Part shown: positions 18,959-28,277 of the stretch, piece after piece
Layout of the letters: every line of letters starts with the position of its first letter
Numbering within the stretch: the stretch's first letter is position 1
NCBI RefSeq assembly: GCF_947498015.1
Contig: NZ_CANMIR010000004.1
Span: 62,001 to 126,000 of the forward strand
Length of the DNA stretch: 64,000 nucleotides
Reading direction: 5' to 3'
From: an uncultured Neptuniibacter sp.
Lineage (GTDB): Bacteria; Pseudomonadota; Gammaproteobacteria; Pseudomonadales; Balneatricaceae
The notes under the pieces: model-generated
Seen by the model: the letters and a program-made list of their open reading frames with translations, nothing else
What the model was told of the DNA's origin: nothing
Database searches by the model: none
Translations under genes and position numbers: made by a program

Positions 18959-21808
18959 ATGCAGGATGCCAATTTAAAAGGACGATTGTTTTTCAGCCTG
19001 CGCTGGAAGGTGCTCATCAACTTGATGTCAGTACTTGCTATCGTTCATCTTGCCTATGGCTATTACTCCTATAAGCAACAGACCACTTCAGCAGTTGAGC
19101 AGAGGGTCTTAAAATCTGAGCGCGACCTGAGCCACCTGGAAGGGCTGGTTACCTCATCTTATAACCGGTTATTAGAACTCGGGGAACTGATTGCATATAT
19201 GTCAGGTAATGCCGTTGCTGAGACGCATCAATCTGATTACAGGGCACATATAGAAAAGATGTTTCCAGATCTCCACAGCCGAGGAGCTTTGGATGCTGCC
19301 TACCTGTACGATTCACATGGAAAATCTTTAGTCTCACTTGGGGATAAGTTGAATCTACCTCAGAGCATTATCGATGAAGTGCTTGAGACAGAGTCGCCGT
19401 ATAAATATTTTGATTGCCAGTCTGACTGCCTGCGGTTTGTTGCGCTTCCTGTGCAATTAGATCGGGTAAGAACAGGGGTGCTGGTTGTTGGTAAAAAAAT
19501 GGGTGATGTCGTTCTCGACTTCAATAGCCAGAGTGGTCGTGATATAGGGCTGGCTCTGCAGCCTAAAGGTCAGGCCAGGATGGCGCGTTTATGGCAACTT
19601 GACCTTAAATATTTAACCCAGCGAGCAGATAATGCTGTTTTATTAAACCGTTTGGTGAAGCAGCAAAATATTCCTTCAGGGGGTGGTTTTTTTGAGATAG
19701 AGAGAGATGATCGACGATTTATGATCCTGCTGCACCCGCTTTTAGGCGCTAAAAAGGGTAAGGCTTATTGGATCCTGATTGATGATCATACTGAAAGTTA
19801 CCATCTTGCGCGCAACGAACTTTTTGAAGAGCTTGCAGTGTCCGGAATAGGTCTGTTTCTTGCCGCGCTGTTCCAACTGGTGGTACTGCGATCCCCGCTA
19901 AGAACACTGTCAGAAATCGTCGAGCTCCTGCCGCTGTTGGCTTTGAGTGGATTTGAGCAGGTTCGCCAACGCTTTAAGGAGATAGAGCCCCATCATCACC
20001 GGAAAGATGAACTCGATCTGCTGCTAGAAAGTACGTTTGATCTTTCCAATAAGCTTGAACACCTTGAGTCCTCCTTGAAAGAGCGAGCCAAGCATCTGAT
20101 GCATCGGACTCAGGAGTTGGAGAGTGAGCGCGATTTTGTCACCAGTTTGTTAGATACAACAGATGCGATCATCCTGACGCTTGATCGAAAGGGTCATATT
20201 GTGACCTTGAATCGTTCAGGCCAGAAATTGTTGGGTTTGAATGTGGCAGAGGCAAAGTTGCTTCACTTTCTGGAATTGAATCACGAGCAAAAGAATCAGG
20301 CTGTTCACCGGGAATCGTTAAACCGGCTTTATAGTAATGAGCAGGAAAGGGTTCAGTTGGAGTCTGTTCTACGTTCTGCTGGTGGACAGATGCTACATAT
20401 CTCATGGGTGCATACTGTGCTGCATCAACCGGGTTATGGGGCCTATGTGCTTTCCATTGGGATGGATGTAACAGAGCAGAAAAAGGCGGAACGACGACTG
20501 GTATGGATGGCGAACCATGATTCCCTGACCGCTCTCCCCAATCGTTTGCAGTTTACTGACAGAGTGAATCAGGCGATCAAGCAGTGTCAGGGCGAGAATG
20601 AAATTGTTGCTCTTCTGTTTTGTGATCTTGACTGTTTTAAAGATGTGAATGACTCATTAGGCCATCCAGTGGGTGATGACCTGTTACAACAGGCGGCTGA
20701 AAGGATACAGGTTGCATTGAATGGAGCGGGGCTTCTTGCGCGATTGGGGGGGGATGAATTCACGGTACTGATGGAAGGGAAGCGATCTATTACCGAGGTT
20801 GAAAAGGTCGCTCAATGTATTCTGGACGCATTTCGTCGCTCATTTTATATCGATGGTTACGAGATCTATAGCACGATCAGTATCGGCATATCCTATTATC
20901 CTGAGCATGGTGCTGAGGTGAATGCGCTGATACAGCACGCCGATGTCGCAATGTTTGAGGCAAAAGAGCATGGGAAAAATCAGCACCGCTTTTACCATGA
21001 TGAGCAGGGGAGTCAGCGCTATGAACGATTTTCACTGATCAATGATCTGCGTCGAGCAATAGAGAAAAAAGAGCTCAGGGTGTTCTATCAACCTCAGATC
21101 AATACGCAGCATGGAGAGGTTATCGGAGTTGAGGCGCTGCTCAGGTGGGAACATGAAGAGTTAGGTATGATCTCGCCGGCAAAGTTTATCCCGCTGGCTG
21201 AAGAGCAGGGTTTAATCATTCCAATAGGTGAATGGGTGCTGCAACAGGCGTGTGAATTTGGTAAATCGTTGCATGATCAGGGTGTAGAGATTCGCATAGG
21301 GGTCAATTTAGCGGGCCAGCAGATCTTGCATGAGAGTCTGATTCCAACGGTTGAAAGGGTGCTGTCGACGACCAAAATGCAGGCTAAGTATCTGGACCTT
21401 GAAGTGACCGAAAGTTTTTTGGTTCGTCAGCCGGAGATCACCATCCCGAAACTGCATCGATTGCGTGAGATCGGTGTTTCATTATCGATGGATGATTTTG
21501 GAACTGGGTTTTCATCTCTCAGTTATCTGAAAAAGCTACCTCTAAACACTCTCAAGATTGATCAGAGCTTTATTCGTGATATTGGCGTCAATCCAGAAGG
21601 GGAGGCGATTGTAAAAGCGATTATCGCCTTGTCCAGAAGCCTTGGGCTATCGGTTTTAGCTGAGGGGGTGGAGACGCGAGAACAGTTATCCTACCTGCGG
21701 ACACATCGCTGTGAATTGATACAGGGGTTCTATTTCAGTAAGCCGTTACCAGTAGACGAACTGCCCGACTTTATTGCTCAGCAGGCAGTTGAAATCTCTT
21801 TTGAGTAG
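18959..21808 (+). CDS. Membrane GGDEF-EAL c-di-GMP protein with PAS
   Basis: A 949-residue inner-membrane protein. Order: helix at about 14-32, periplasmic sensor region to about 285, second helix about 290-310, coiled coil, PAS (about 385-500), GGDEF (about 510-675; intact RLGGDEFTVLM) and EAL (about 690-940). The EAL site is complete: EALLRW, NLAGQ, EVTES, MDDFGTGFS, LKIDQSF, AEGVET. No RxxD inhibitory site precedes GGDEF. It could therefore both make and degrade c-di-GMP, or use GGDEF to regulate the EAL. It is last in an operon with a binding-like protein and a barrel, suggesting control by a periplasmic cue. Confidence 0.93.
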   Translation: MQDANLKGRLFFSLRWKVLINLMSVLAIVHLAYGYYSYKQQTTSAVEQRVLKSERDLSHLEGLVTSSYNRLLELGELIAYMSGNAVAETHQSDYRAHIEKMFPDLHSRGALDAAYLYDSHGKSLVSLGDKLNLPQSIIDEVLETESPYKYFDCQSDCLRFVALPVQLDRVRTGVLVVGKKMGDVVLDFNSQSGRDIGLALQPKGQARMARLWQLDLKYLTQRADNAVLLNRLVKQQNIPSGGGFFEIERDDRRFMILLHPLLGAKKGKAYWILIDDHTESYHLARNELFEELAVSGIGLFLAALFQLVVLRSPLRTLSEIVELLPLLALSGFEQVRQRFKEIEPHHHRKDELDLLLESTFDLSNKLEHLESSLKERAKHLMHRTQELESERDFVTSLLDTTDAIILTLDRKGHIVTLNRSGQKLLGLNVAEAKLLHFLELNHEQKNQAVHRESLNRLYSNEQERVQLESVLRSAGGQMLHISWVHTVLHQPGYGAYVLSIGMDVTEQKKAERRLVWMANHDSLTALPNRLQFTDRVNQAIKQCQGENEIVALLFCDLDCFKDVNDSLGHPVGDDLLQQAAERIQVALNGAGLLARLGGDEFTVLMEGKRSITEVEKVAQCILDAFRRSFYIDGYEIYSTISIGISYYPEHGAEVNALIQHADVAMFEAKEHGKNQHRFYHDEQGSQRYERFSLINDLRRAIEKKELRVFYQPQINTQHGEVIGVEALLRWEHEELGMISPAKFIPLAEEQGLIIPIGEWVLQQACEFGKSLHDQGVEIRIGVNLAGQQILHESLIPTVERVLSTTKMQAKYLDLEVTESFLVRQPEITIPKLHRLREIGVSLSMDDFGTGFSSLSYLKKLPLNTLKIDQSFIRDIGVNPEGEAIVKAIIALSRSLGLSVLAEGVETREQLSYLRTHRCELIQGFYFSKPLPVDELPDFIAQQAVEISFE

Positions 21809-21813
21809 ACTGA

Positions 21814-22209
21814 CTAGTTCTGGCCGAAGATGCTGGCACGACGGTTGATATAATCAAATTCCTCACCTTGAGCTTCAGCCTCATAGCGCATCTCATCAAG
21901 TTGTTGGAATTTCTGTATCTCGTCGTCGGTCATATTGTGAAGATTGTTACCGCCAAAATACCACAATAGATCCCGTGCAATCAGGTGAGCCAGTTCGGGG
22001 TAGCGGCGAAAGGCTTTATCTATAAAATCTTCGCCTCGTTGATGTGTCCCCGCTGCTGAAGATTCGAAATCTGAGATGAGCATCCTGAACTCTTCAATAA
22101 ACTCAAGATCATCCTGTAACAGCTCTTCAGACTTGAAGGGTTCACGGTTGATAAAGTTATTGAAGGCAATTTTTAAGAAATTCAGGTGATGAATTTGGTA
22201 AGATGTCAT
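21814..22209 (-). CDS. Conserved small protein, PA2817-like
   Basis: A 131-residue soluble acidic protein without a signal peptide or metal motif (YQIHHLNFLKIAFNNFI at the N-terminus, then RYPELAHLIARDLLWYFGGNNLHNM). It resembles a short gammaproteobacterial family known from Pseudomonas as PA2817-like, by memory of pattern only. Function unknown. It converges with the GGDEF-EAL gene 5 bases away. Confidence 0.6.
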   Translation of the reverse strand: MTSYQIHHLNFLKIAFNNFINREPFKSEELLQDDLEFIEEFRMLISDFESSAAGTHQRGEDFIDKAFRRYPELAHLIARDLLWYFGGNNLHNMTDDEIQKFQQLDEMRYEAEAQGEEFDYINRRASIFGQN

Positions 22210-22399
22210 TCCGGTCTCCCCTAGGTTGGGGGCCTATTTTATAAGCTGGAACCAAAAGCAGCCAGCTTCGCTCCTGATTCATTAGATAAAAATAAGTATT
22301 GATGCGGCAGCTTTATGTTTACAACATAGATGAGTGACCTTTTATGCCGCAGTTTCAGGTTAATTTTTTGATAGTCAATCTTTTATTCAGGAATGGTGC

Positions 22400-23332
22400 A
22401 TGACTTTAGCGCTATCGATCAACAAGTTGCATAAAGTATACGGTAACGGTTTTGAGGCACTGAAAGAGATCTCCTTTGATGTTGAACAGGGGGATTTTTT
22501 CGCTTTGTTGGGACCTAATGGGGCTGGAAAATCAACAACTCTGGGGATCGTCTCTTCGCTGGTCAATAAAACTTCGGGGCAGGTGTCTATATTCGGTATT
22601 GATATAGATAAAGATCTGAGCCAGGCAAAGAAATTCCTTGGGGTCGTCCCCCAGGAGTTTAATTTCAATATGTTCGAAAATGTCCGTGATATCTTGATCA
22701 CTCAAGCTGGGTATTATGGTATTTCAAAAGGGCCTGCCGGTGAACGTGCTGATTACTACCTGAAAAAGTTGGGTTTGTGGGAGAAGCGCAATGGTGCTGC
22801 GCGAATGTTATCGGGCGGTATGAAACGACGTTTGATGATTGCGCGGGCATTGATGCATGAGCCTAAGCTGCTTATTCTTGATGAGCCTACAGCCGGTGTT
22901 GATATTGAACTACGGCGCTCGATGTGGGAGTTCCTGCGTGAGATAAACGAAGCCGGAACCACGATTATTTTGACGACTCATTACCTGGAAGAGGCTGAAA
23001 GCCTCTGCCGGAATATTGCGATTATTGATCATGGAACTATCGTAATCGACACCAGTATTCGAGCCCTACTACAACAGCTGAACACCGAAACATTTATTCT
23101 GGATCTGGATTGTTCCCTGTCTGCTGCACCTGAAGTTCAGGGTTATGCTTTGCGGTTGGTGGCAGAAAATTCTCTTGAGGTGGATGTTGAGAAGGAGCAG
23201 GGTTTGAATACAGTTTTTTCAGCATTGGATCATCAAGGTATAAAAGTTAACAGTATGAGAAACAAGGCCAACCGCTTGGAAGAGCTGTTTGTCTCTCTGG
23301 TTGATAAAAATTTGCAGCAGGAAAGTGCATGA
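22400..23332 (+). CDS. ABC-2 exporter ATP-binding protein (YadG-like)
   Basis: A 310-residue ATPase with Walker A GPNGAGKST, signature LSGGMKRRLMIARAL, Walker B LLILDEPTAGVD and switch His (TTHYLEEAE), plus a C-terminal extension of about 80 residues. It powers the permease encoded next, whose start overlaps its stop (ATGA). The pair matches the E. coli YadG/YadH arrangement; the cargo is unknown. Confidence 0.9.
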   Translation: MTLALSINKLHKVYGNGFEALKEISFDVEQGDFFALLGPNGAGKSTTLGIVSSLVNKTSGQVSIFGIDIDKDLSQAKKFLGVVPQEFNFNMFENVRDILITQAGYYGISKGPAGERADYYLKKLGLWEKRNGAARMLSGGMKRRLMIARALMHEPKLLILDEPTAGVDIELRRSMWEFLREINEAGTTIILTTHYLEEAESLCRNIAIIDHGTIVIDTSIRALLQQLNTETFILDLDCSLSAAPEVQGYALRLVAENSLEVDVEKEQGLNTVFSALDHQGIKVNSMRNKANRLEELFVSLVDKNLQQESA

Positions 23333-24102
23333 ACACACAGGATCTATTTGTCGCTTTTTGGACTATTGTACGGCGTGAGATCCGTCGCTTCATGCGCATA
23401 TGGGCTCAAACTTTATTGCCACCAGCGATCACTATGACGTTGTATTTCATCATTTTTGGCAACCTGATTGGTAGCCGTATTGGTGAGATGGGCGGATTCA
23501 ACTATATGGAATATATAGTTCCAGGCCTGATCATGATGTCAGTGATAACCAACTCATACAGTAATGTTGTCTCATCATTTTACAGTACAAAATTTCAGAG
23601 AAATATCGAGGAATTACTGGTCTCACCTGTACCCAACTGGGTGATACTCAGTGGATTTGTTCTGGGTGGGGTCGCGCGTGGCTTAGGAGTTGGCTTGATT
23701 GTTACAATGCTGTCGCTCTTTTTTACCGAGCTCCAGGTTCAGAATCTATGGGTGACAATCGCCATCGTCTTCCTGACGTCGGTGCTGTTCTCACTCGGAG
23801 GGTTTATTAATGCGGTTTTCGCTAATTCGTTTGATGATATCAGTATCATTCCAACCTTTGTGTTAACCCCGTTGACCTACCTGGGCGGTGTTTTTTACTC
23901 CATTCAGCTACTGCCTGAGTTCTGGCAGGGGGTCTCACAGCTTAATCCGATCTTGTATATGGTGAATACATTCCGCTACGGTATTCTGGGCGTGAGTGAC
24001 ATTCATGTTGGCTTTGCATTCAGTATGATTCTGATCTGTATTGCAGGCTTGTTTTCCTATGCACTGTATTTGCTTAAACACGGTAAAGGTATCCGTAGTT
24101 GA
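23329..24102 (+). CDS. ABC-2 type permease (YadH-like)
   Basis: A 257-residue membrane protein with six predicted helices and ABC-2 features (EYIVPGLIMMSVITNSYSNVVSSFYSTKFQRNIEELLVSPV, LTYLGGVFYS). It is the channel partner of the preceding ATPase. It overlaps the ATPase gene by 4 bases and the queF ATG by 1 base, so the three genes are likely translated from one transcript. Confidence 0.9.
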   Translation: MNTQDLFVAFWTIVRREIRRFMRIWAQTLLPPAITMTLYFIIFGNLIGSRIGEMGGFNYMEYIVPGLIMMSVITNSYSNVVSSFYSTKFQRNIEELLVSPVPNWVILSGFVLGGVARGLGVGLIVTMLSLFFTELQVQNLWVTIAIVFLTSVLFSLGGFINAVFANSFDDISIIPTFVLTPLTYLGGVFYSIQLLPEFWQGVSQLNPILYMVNTFRYGILGVSDIHVGFAFSMILICIAGLFSYALYLLKHGKGIRS

Positions 24103-24926
24103 TGAAAGAAGATGATCTAATCACCCAATCACCTCTGGGGCAGGGGACCGAGTACGTTAATAGTTATGACCCTGCACTGCTCTATCCAATTCCACGTGAT
24201 GTTAATTGGAAAGCACAAGGTATAGAGCGCTCAACGCTGCCTTTCACAGGGGTGGATATCTGGAACGCTTATGAGCTCTCATGGCTGAATCAGCGTGGTA
24301 AGCCGGAGGTGCGACTGGCTGAGTTCAGAGTGTTTGCTGACTCAAAGAACATTGTTGAGTCCAAATCCTTCAAGCTCTATTTGAACTCATTTAACCTGAG
24401 TAAATTTGACAGTGAAGCTGATGTTAAAAAACACCTGCTGACGGATCTTTCAGAGGCTGCCGGGGGGCGAGTTGATGTCAGGATCTATCACCCGGATCAA
24501 GCGCCTGAATTTGGCCAGTTTACCGGCTTCTGTATCGATAATCAGGATGTTGAGATCACTCAGTACACACCAGACCCAGAACTCTTAGTGACGGGTGAGG
24601 ATGATGTAGAGGAGGTGCTATACAGTCATCTTCTTAAGTCCAACTGTCCAGTAACCGGACAGCCTGACTGGGCGACATTAGGCATCAGCTATTGTGGTAA
24701 AGAGATTGACCGTGAAGGATTACTAAAATATATCATCTCATATCGTGAGCATGGCGACTTCCATGAGCAGTGTGTGGAAAATATCTTTATGCACATCTGG
24801 GAACGTTGTCAGCCTGAAAGTTTGAATGTTTACGCACGCTACGTTCGTCGTGGTGGTTTGGATATCAACCCGTTCAGGAGTAGTGACGCAGACGATATTG
24901 ATAATCTGCGCTTAAGCCGACAGTGA
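24102..24926 (+). CDS. queF: NADPH-dependent 7-cyano-7-deazaguanine reductase
   Basis: Reduces preQ0 to preQ1 in queuosine tRNA modification. The 274-residue product is the long, two-domain (YqeH/QueF-II type) form. Visible family motifs are the NADPH/QueF motif ESKSFKLYLNSFN, the nucleophile Cys in LLKSNCPVTGQPDW and the catalytic Glu region HEQCVENIF. ATG 24102 overlaps the permease stop (TGATG); an in-frame TTG three bases earlier is unlikely. Its place between an exporter and a nitroreductase is not a pathway context. Confidence 0.95.
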   Translation: MKEDDLITQSPLGQGTEYVNSYDPALLYPIPRDVNWKAQGIERSTLPFTGVDIWNAYELSWLNQRGKPEVRLAEFRVFADSKNIVESKSFKLYLNSFNLSKFDSEADVKKHLLTDLSEAAGGRVDVRIYHPDQAPEFGQFTGFCIDNQDVEITQYTPDPELLVTGEDDVEEVLYSHLLKSNCPVTGQPDWATLGISYCGKEIDREGLLKYIISYREHGDFHEQCVENIFMHIWERCQPESLNVYARYVRRGGLDINPFRSSDADDIDNLRLSRQ

Positions 24927-24937
24927 AGGAGAGCACT

Positions 24938-25498
24938 ATGGATGCGATAGAACTGCTTCACAGTCGGGTTTCATGTCCACTATTAGATGCTCCCGGTCCA
25001 ACGGAGAAGCAGATGGAAACGCTCTTTCAGGCAGCATTGAGAGCACCGGATCACGGTGCAATTCGGCCCTGGCGTTTCCTGACAGTCAGTGGTGAAGGAC
25101 GTGAGGCTTTGGGGCGGCTGTTTGTAAAAGCGGCGTTGGACGATAATCCGCAATTATCGGATGAGCGCCAGCATAAAATGCGCTCTATGCCACTGAGAGC
25201 GCCTCTGGTGATTGTAGTGATTGCTGCGGTTAAGGAGCATGCGAAGGTGCCAGCTGTTGAACAGGAGATCTCGGCTGGGTGTGCGGCGCAAAATATCATT
25301 CTGGCTGCGCATGCTATGGAATTGGGAGCGATGTGGCGTACCGGTGATATGGCTTACCATCCTGTGGTTAAAGAGGGTTTAGGGATCGGTGAAAGTGAAT
25401 CGATTATAGGTTATCTCTATCTGGGGACGCCAAAGAAACTACGCAAAGCTCCTCAGCATAACCTCGCCGATTACGTTACAGAATGGACCGGTAGATAG
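24938..25498 (+). CDS. YdjA-type nitroreductase family protein
   Basis: A 186-residue FMN-dependent oxidoreductase with the short YdjA-like form (RAPDHGAIRPWRFLTVSGEGREALG; ISAGCAAQNIILAAHAMELGAMWRTGDMA). ATG 24938 follows AAGGAG; an in-frame GTG at 24923 sits before that site. The substrate is unknown. It lies 11 bases after queF and 9 before the thioesterase-like gene, in one operon. Confidence 0.85.
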   Translation: MDAIELLHSRVSCPLLDAPGPTEKQMETLFQAALRAPDHGAIRPWRFLTVSGEGREALGRLFVKAALDDNPQLSDERQHKMRSMPLRAPLVIVVIAAVKEHAKVPAVEQEISAGCAAQNIILAAHAMELGAMWRTGDMAYHPVVKEGLGIGESESIIGYLYLGTPKKLRKAPQHNLADYVTEWTGR

Positions 25499-25507
25499 GA
25501 TCTTGAA

Positions 25508-25972
25508 GTGGATAAACAAGTAATAGCGGATGAATTTCTGGTCTGGCTTAAAGGTCAGATCCCACTCATTAATCATATGGGGTTTGCCCCTCTGGTATGG
25601 GATGGAAAAAGCCTGAAGATGGGAGCCTCACTGGCTCCAAACGTGAATGATAAAGGCACCGGTTTTGGTGGATCGCTGGCGACGGTGGCGACTCTCTGTG
25701 GTTGGAGCATCATCACGCTTCACCTACGGTCGCTGGGTCGAGATGACGATGTTGTGATTCGGGACAGCCATCTGGAATATTTCCTACCGGTTACTTCCGA
25801 TTTTACAGCGATTACAAACCTGCCAGCTGAATCAATCCTCGCTGAGTTTAATCAGAAGATGGACCTCAAAGGGCGCGCCAGGATGGATCTGGTCATTGAG
25901 ATAAAGCAGGATGACAAAGTTGCATTACGGCTGACGGGTAGTTACGTGGCACTGGAGAAAAAAGCCAGATAA
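25508..25972 (+). CDS. Thioesterase-fold protein, YiiD C-terminal-like
   Basis: A 154-residue hot-dog-fold protein (HMGFAPLVWDGKSLKMGASLAPNVNDKGTGFGGSLATVATLCGW) matching the putative thioesterase domain found at the C-terminus of YiiD. GTG 25508 is the only good start. It ends an operon of ABC exporter, queF and nitroreductase; a substrate cannot be inferred. Confidence 0.78.
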   Translation: MDKQVIADEFLVWLKGQIPLINHMGFAPLVWDGKSLKMGASLAPNVNDKGTGFGGSLATVATLCGWSIITLHLRSLGRDDDVVIRDSHLEYFLPVTSDFTAITNLPAESILAEFNQKMDLKGRARMDLVIEIKQDDKVALRLTGSYVALEKKAR

Positions 25973-25998
25973 TCCATCTCTCATCGGGCCAATCCCTC

Positions 25999-26030
25999 TT
26001 GACCCTGAAGCTGGCTTTAGGGTTTAAGCT
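25999..26030 (+). promoter_or_regulatory. CueR-type promoter of copA
   Basis: TTGACC (25999-26004) and TAAGCT (26025-26030) are separated by 20 bases, longer than the normal 17. The spacer holds a 22-bp dyad at 26002-26023 (ACCCT-n-AAGC-TG-GCTT-n-AGGGT) with one mismatched pair plus the centre. Overlong spacers with a central dyad are the hallmark of MerR-family activation, and the layout matches the E. coli copA promoter. No cueR gene lies nearby. Confidence 0.78.
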
Positions 26031-26060
26031 ATAGATATACACAAGCTTTCGGACGTTACT

Positions 26061-28277
26061 ATGATCTACCATTTTTCTCTGCAAGGTGTGAAATGCGCCG
26101 GCTGTGTTCGCTCGCTGGAGAAGGGGCTGCAAACGGCAGATGCGATCGATGATTTTTCTGTAAATTTTGCTGATCGTAGTCTCAGTGTTTCCTCCGATGC
26201 ACCGGTTTCGCAGATCATCGCTGCGGTTGAAACCGCAGGTTATGGCGCAATCGAAATCAGTGATCAGAATGATATGGCTGATATTGAGGCGGAGGAGCAG
26301 AAACAGTATCGGGTCACCCTGAAGCGGAGCTTGATTGGATTAGCTTTCGGGGCACTGCTGATGCTGCAGGGGTGGTTCGGGTATATGCCTGATATCTCCA
26401 CAGCCGGGGGCGTTGTAACAGGTTCCATCACGGGTTTGGCTGCGCTCATGCTGATGTATTTCTGTGCTGCGCATATTTATAAGGGAGCCCTTAGCTCGGC
26501 CAGACGGCTGAGTTTCAATATGGATACGCTGATCGCTCTGGGTACTGGGGCAGCATGGATCTATTCAACGGGTCTGATCATAGCCTCTGTATCGGGTGTT
26601 GAATTACCCGATGTAGCAAGGCACCTCTACTATGAAGCCTCCGTGATGATTCTGGGGTTTATTCTACTCGGGCAGGCTTTGGAGGCGCGTGCACGCAAGA
26701 AAACCGGCGATGCAGTCCGTAGCCTGATGAATTTGAAACCCGCACATGCGTTGCGCATCCGCCAGGGGGTCGAGAAAGAGGTTGCAGTCGAACTGCTGGC
26801 CCCGGGTGATGAGGTCAGGGTGCGTCCGGGAGAGCGTGTTCCTGTTGATGGTGTGGTGGTTTCCGGAGAGAGTTATCTGGATGAGGCAATGCTTACGGGG
26901 GAATCAGTCCCAGTGCATAAAACCGAAGGTTCTGCACTGGTGGGAGGCACGCTGAATGGATCGGGTAGTTTTAAAATGCGTGTTGAAAAAACTGGGTCAC
27001 AGACGGTTTTAGCTCAGATCATTGAAGCGGTTAGGGATGCACAGAACTGCAAACCCGAGTTAGGTAAGTTAGCAGATAAGATTGCGGCTGTGTTTGTGCC
27101 TGTCGTGATGCTCATTGCGTTGTTGACAGCATCTATCTGGTGGAAGTTTGGTCCTGAGCCGCAGATAACTTATGCGGTTATCACCATGATGACGGTACTG
27201 ATCATCGCTTGCCCTTGTGCGTTGGGGCTTGCGACCCCGATGTCGGTCATGGTCGCAGTGGGTAAAGCAGCAGGTAGTGGTATTTTGATCCGTAATGCGG
27301 ATGCATTGCAGCTGGCTGAAAAGGTCACAACGGTTGTTTTAGATAAAACCGGTACGGTCACAGAGGGTAAGCCGGTCGTGACGAATAGCCTCTATCTGGT
27401 CGAAGGCGAATTTCGGGAGCAGGTTATCCAGTCTGTAGCGGCTATTGAAACGGCATCTGAGCATCCATTGGCTGCAGCTATTGTCACCCATCTTGAGTCA
27501 AAGCAAACGGTTGAGGTGCGCTCTTTTGAAAACCAGCCTGGAGCAGGTCTTGCGGCTGAAACAGATATGGGGATCTGGAGGATCGGTAACCATCAGTGGA
27601 TGCAGCAGCATGAGGTTCTATGCGATACGGTGAAAGGTCAGGCAGAGCACTGGAGCCAGGAAGCTAAATCGCTGGTCTATGTTGCACTGAATCAGGAGCT
27701 GGTAGCCATATATGCGATTGCTGACCCGGTTAAACAGGACTCGGCTGACGCGATCCGTGTCCTTAAAGATTCCGGCCTGAAGGTGATTTTGCTCTCGGGT
27801 GATAACGCCAGAACCGCTAAAGCGATAGCCGATCAGGTGGGGATTAAACAGGTCTTCTCTGATGTGAAACCGGAGCAAAAGCAGGCCGTGATTAAAAGCC
27901 TGCAGCAGGAGGGGGATGTTGTTGCAATGGTGGGCGATGGCATCAACGATGCGCCGGCACTTGCGCAGGCTGATTTGGGGTATGCGATCGGTGCTGGGGC
28001 AGATGTCGCGATTGCGAGTGCTGATGTAACCCTGATGTCCGGATCCTTATCGGGCGTGAGCCGTGCAATGACACTCTCAAAAGCTACGGTTAAGAATATC
28101 AGGCAGAATCTGTTTGGTGCCTTTATCTACAATGGACTGGCGATACCTGTAGCCGCAGGTCTCTTGTATCCATTGGCAGGGGTGCTGCTAAACCCGGCCA
28201 TAGCGGGAGCCGCCATGGCCATGTCTTCAGTGACGGTGGTGAGTAACGCCAATCGATTGCGCTTACTCAGATTGTGA
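26061..28277 (+). CDS. copA: Copper-exporting P1B-type ATPase
   Basis: Pumps Cu+ out of the cytoplasm. The 738 residues show one N-terminal heavy-metal domain (GVKCAGCVRSLEKG, CxxC), eight helices, actuator LTGESVP, CPC metal site (ACPCALGLATP), phosphorylation loop DKTGTVTEG, SEHPLA, and hinge GDGINDAPAL. The single metal domain is a minor variation on E. coli CopA, which has two. Expression is probably copper-induced through the MerR-type promoter at 25999-26030. Its 3' end overlaps the convergent cyclophilin gene by 15 bases. Confidence 0.96.
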   Translation: MIYHFSLQGVKCAGCVRSLEKGLQTADAIDDFSVNFADRSLSVSSDAPVSQIIAAVETAGYGAIEISDQNDMADIEAEEQKQYRVTLKRSLIGLAFGALLMLQGWFGYMPDISTAGGVVTGSITGLAALMLMYFCAAHIYKGALSSARRLSFNMDTLIALGTGAAWIYSTGLIIASVSGVELPDVARHLYYEASVMILGFILLGQALEARARKKTGDAVRSLMNLKPAHALRIRQGVEKEVAVELLAPGDEVRVRPGERVPVDGVVVSGESYLDEAMLTGESVPVHKTEGSALVGGTLNGSGSFKMRVEKTGSQTVLAQIIEAVRDAQNCKPELGKLADKIAAVFVPVVMLIALLTASIWWKFGPEPQITYAVITMMTVLIIACPCALGLATPMSVMVAVGKAAGSGILIRNADALQLAEKVTTVVLDKTGTVTEGKPVVTNSLYLVEGEFREQVIQSVAAIETASEHPLAAAIVTHLESKQTVEVRSFENQPGAGLAAETDMGIWRIGNHQWMQQHEVLCDTVKGQAEHWSQEAKSLVYVALNQELVAIYAIADPVKQDSADAIRVLKDSGLKVILLSGDNARTAKAIADQVGIKQVFSDVKPEQKQAVIKSLQQEGDVVAMVGDGINDAPALAQADLGYAIGAGADVAIASADVTLMSGSLSGVSRAMTLSKATVKNIRQNLFGAFIYNGLAIPVAAGLLYPLAGVLLNPAIAGAAMAMSSVTVVSNANRLRLLRL

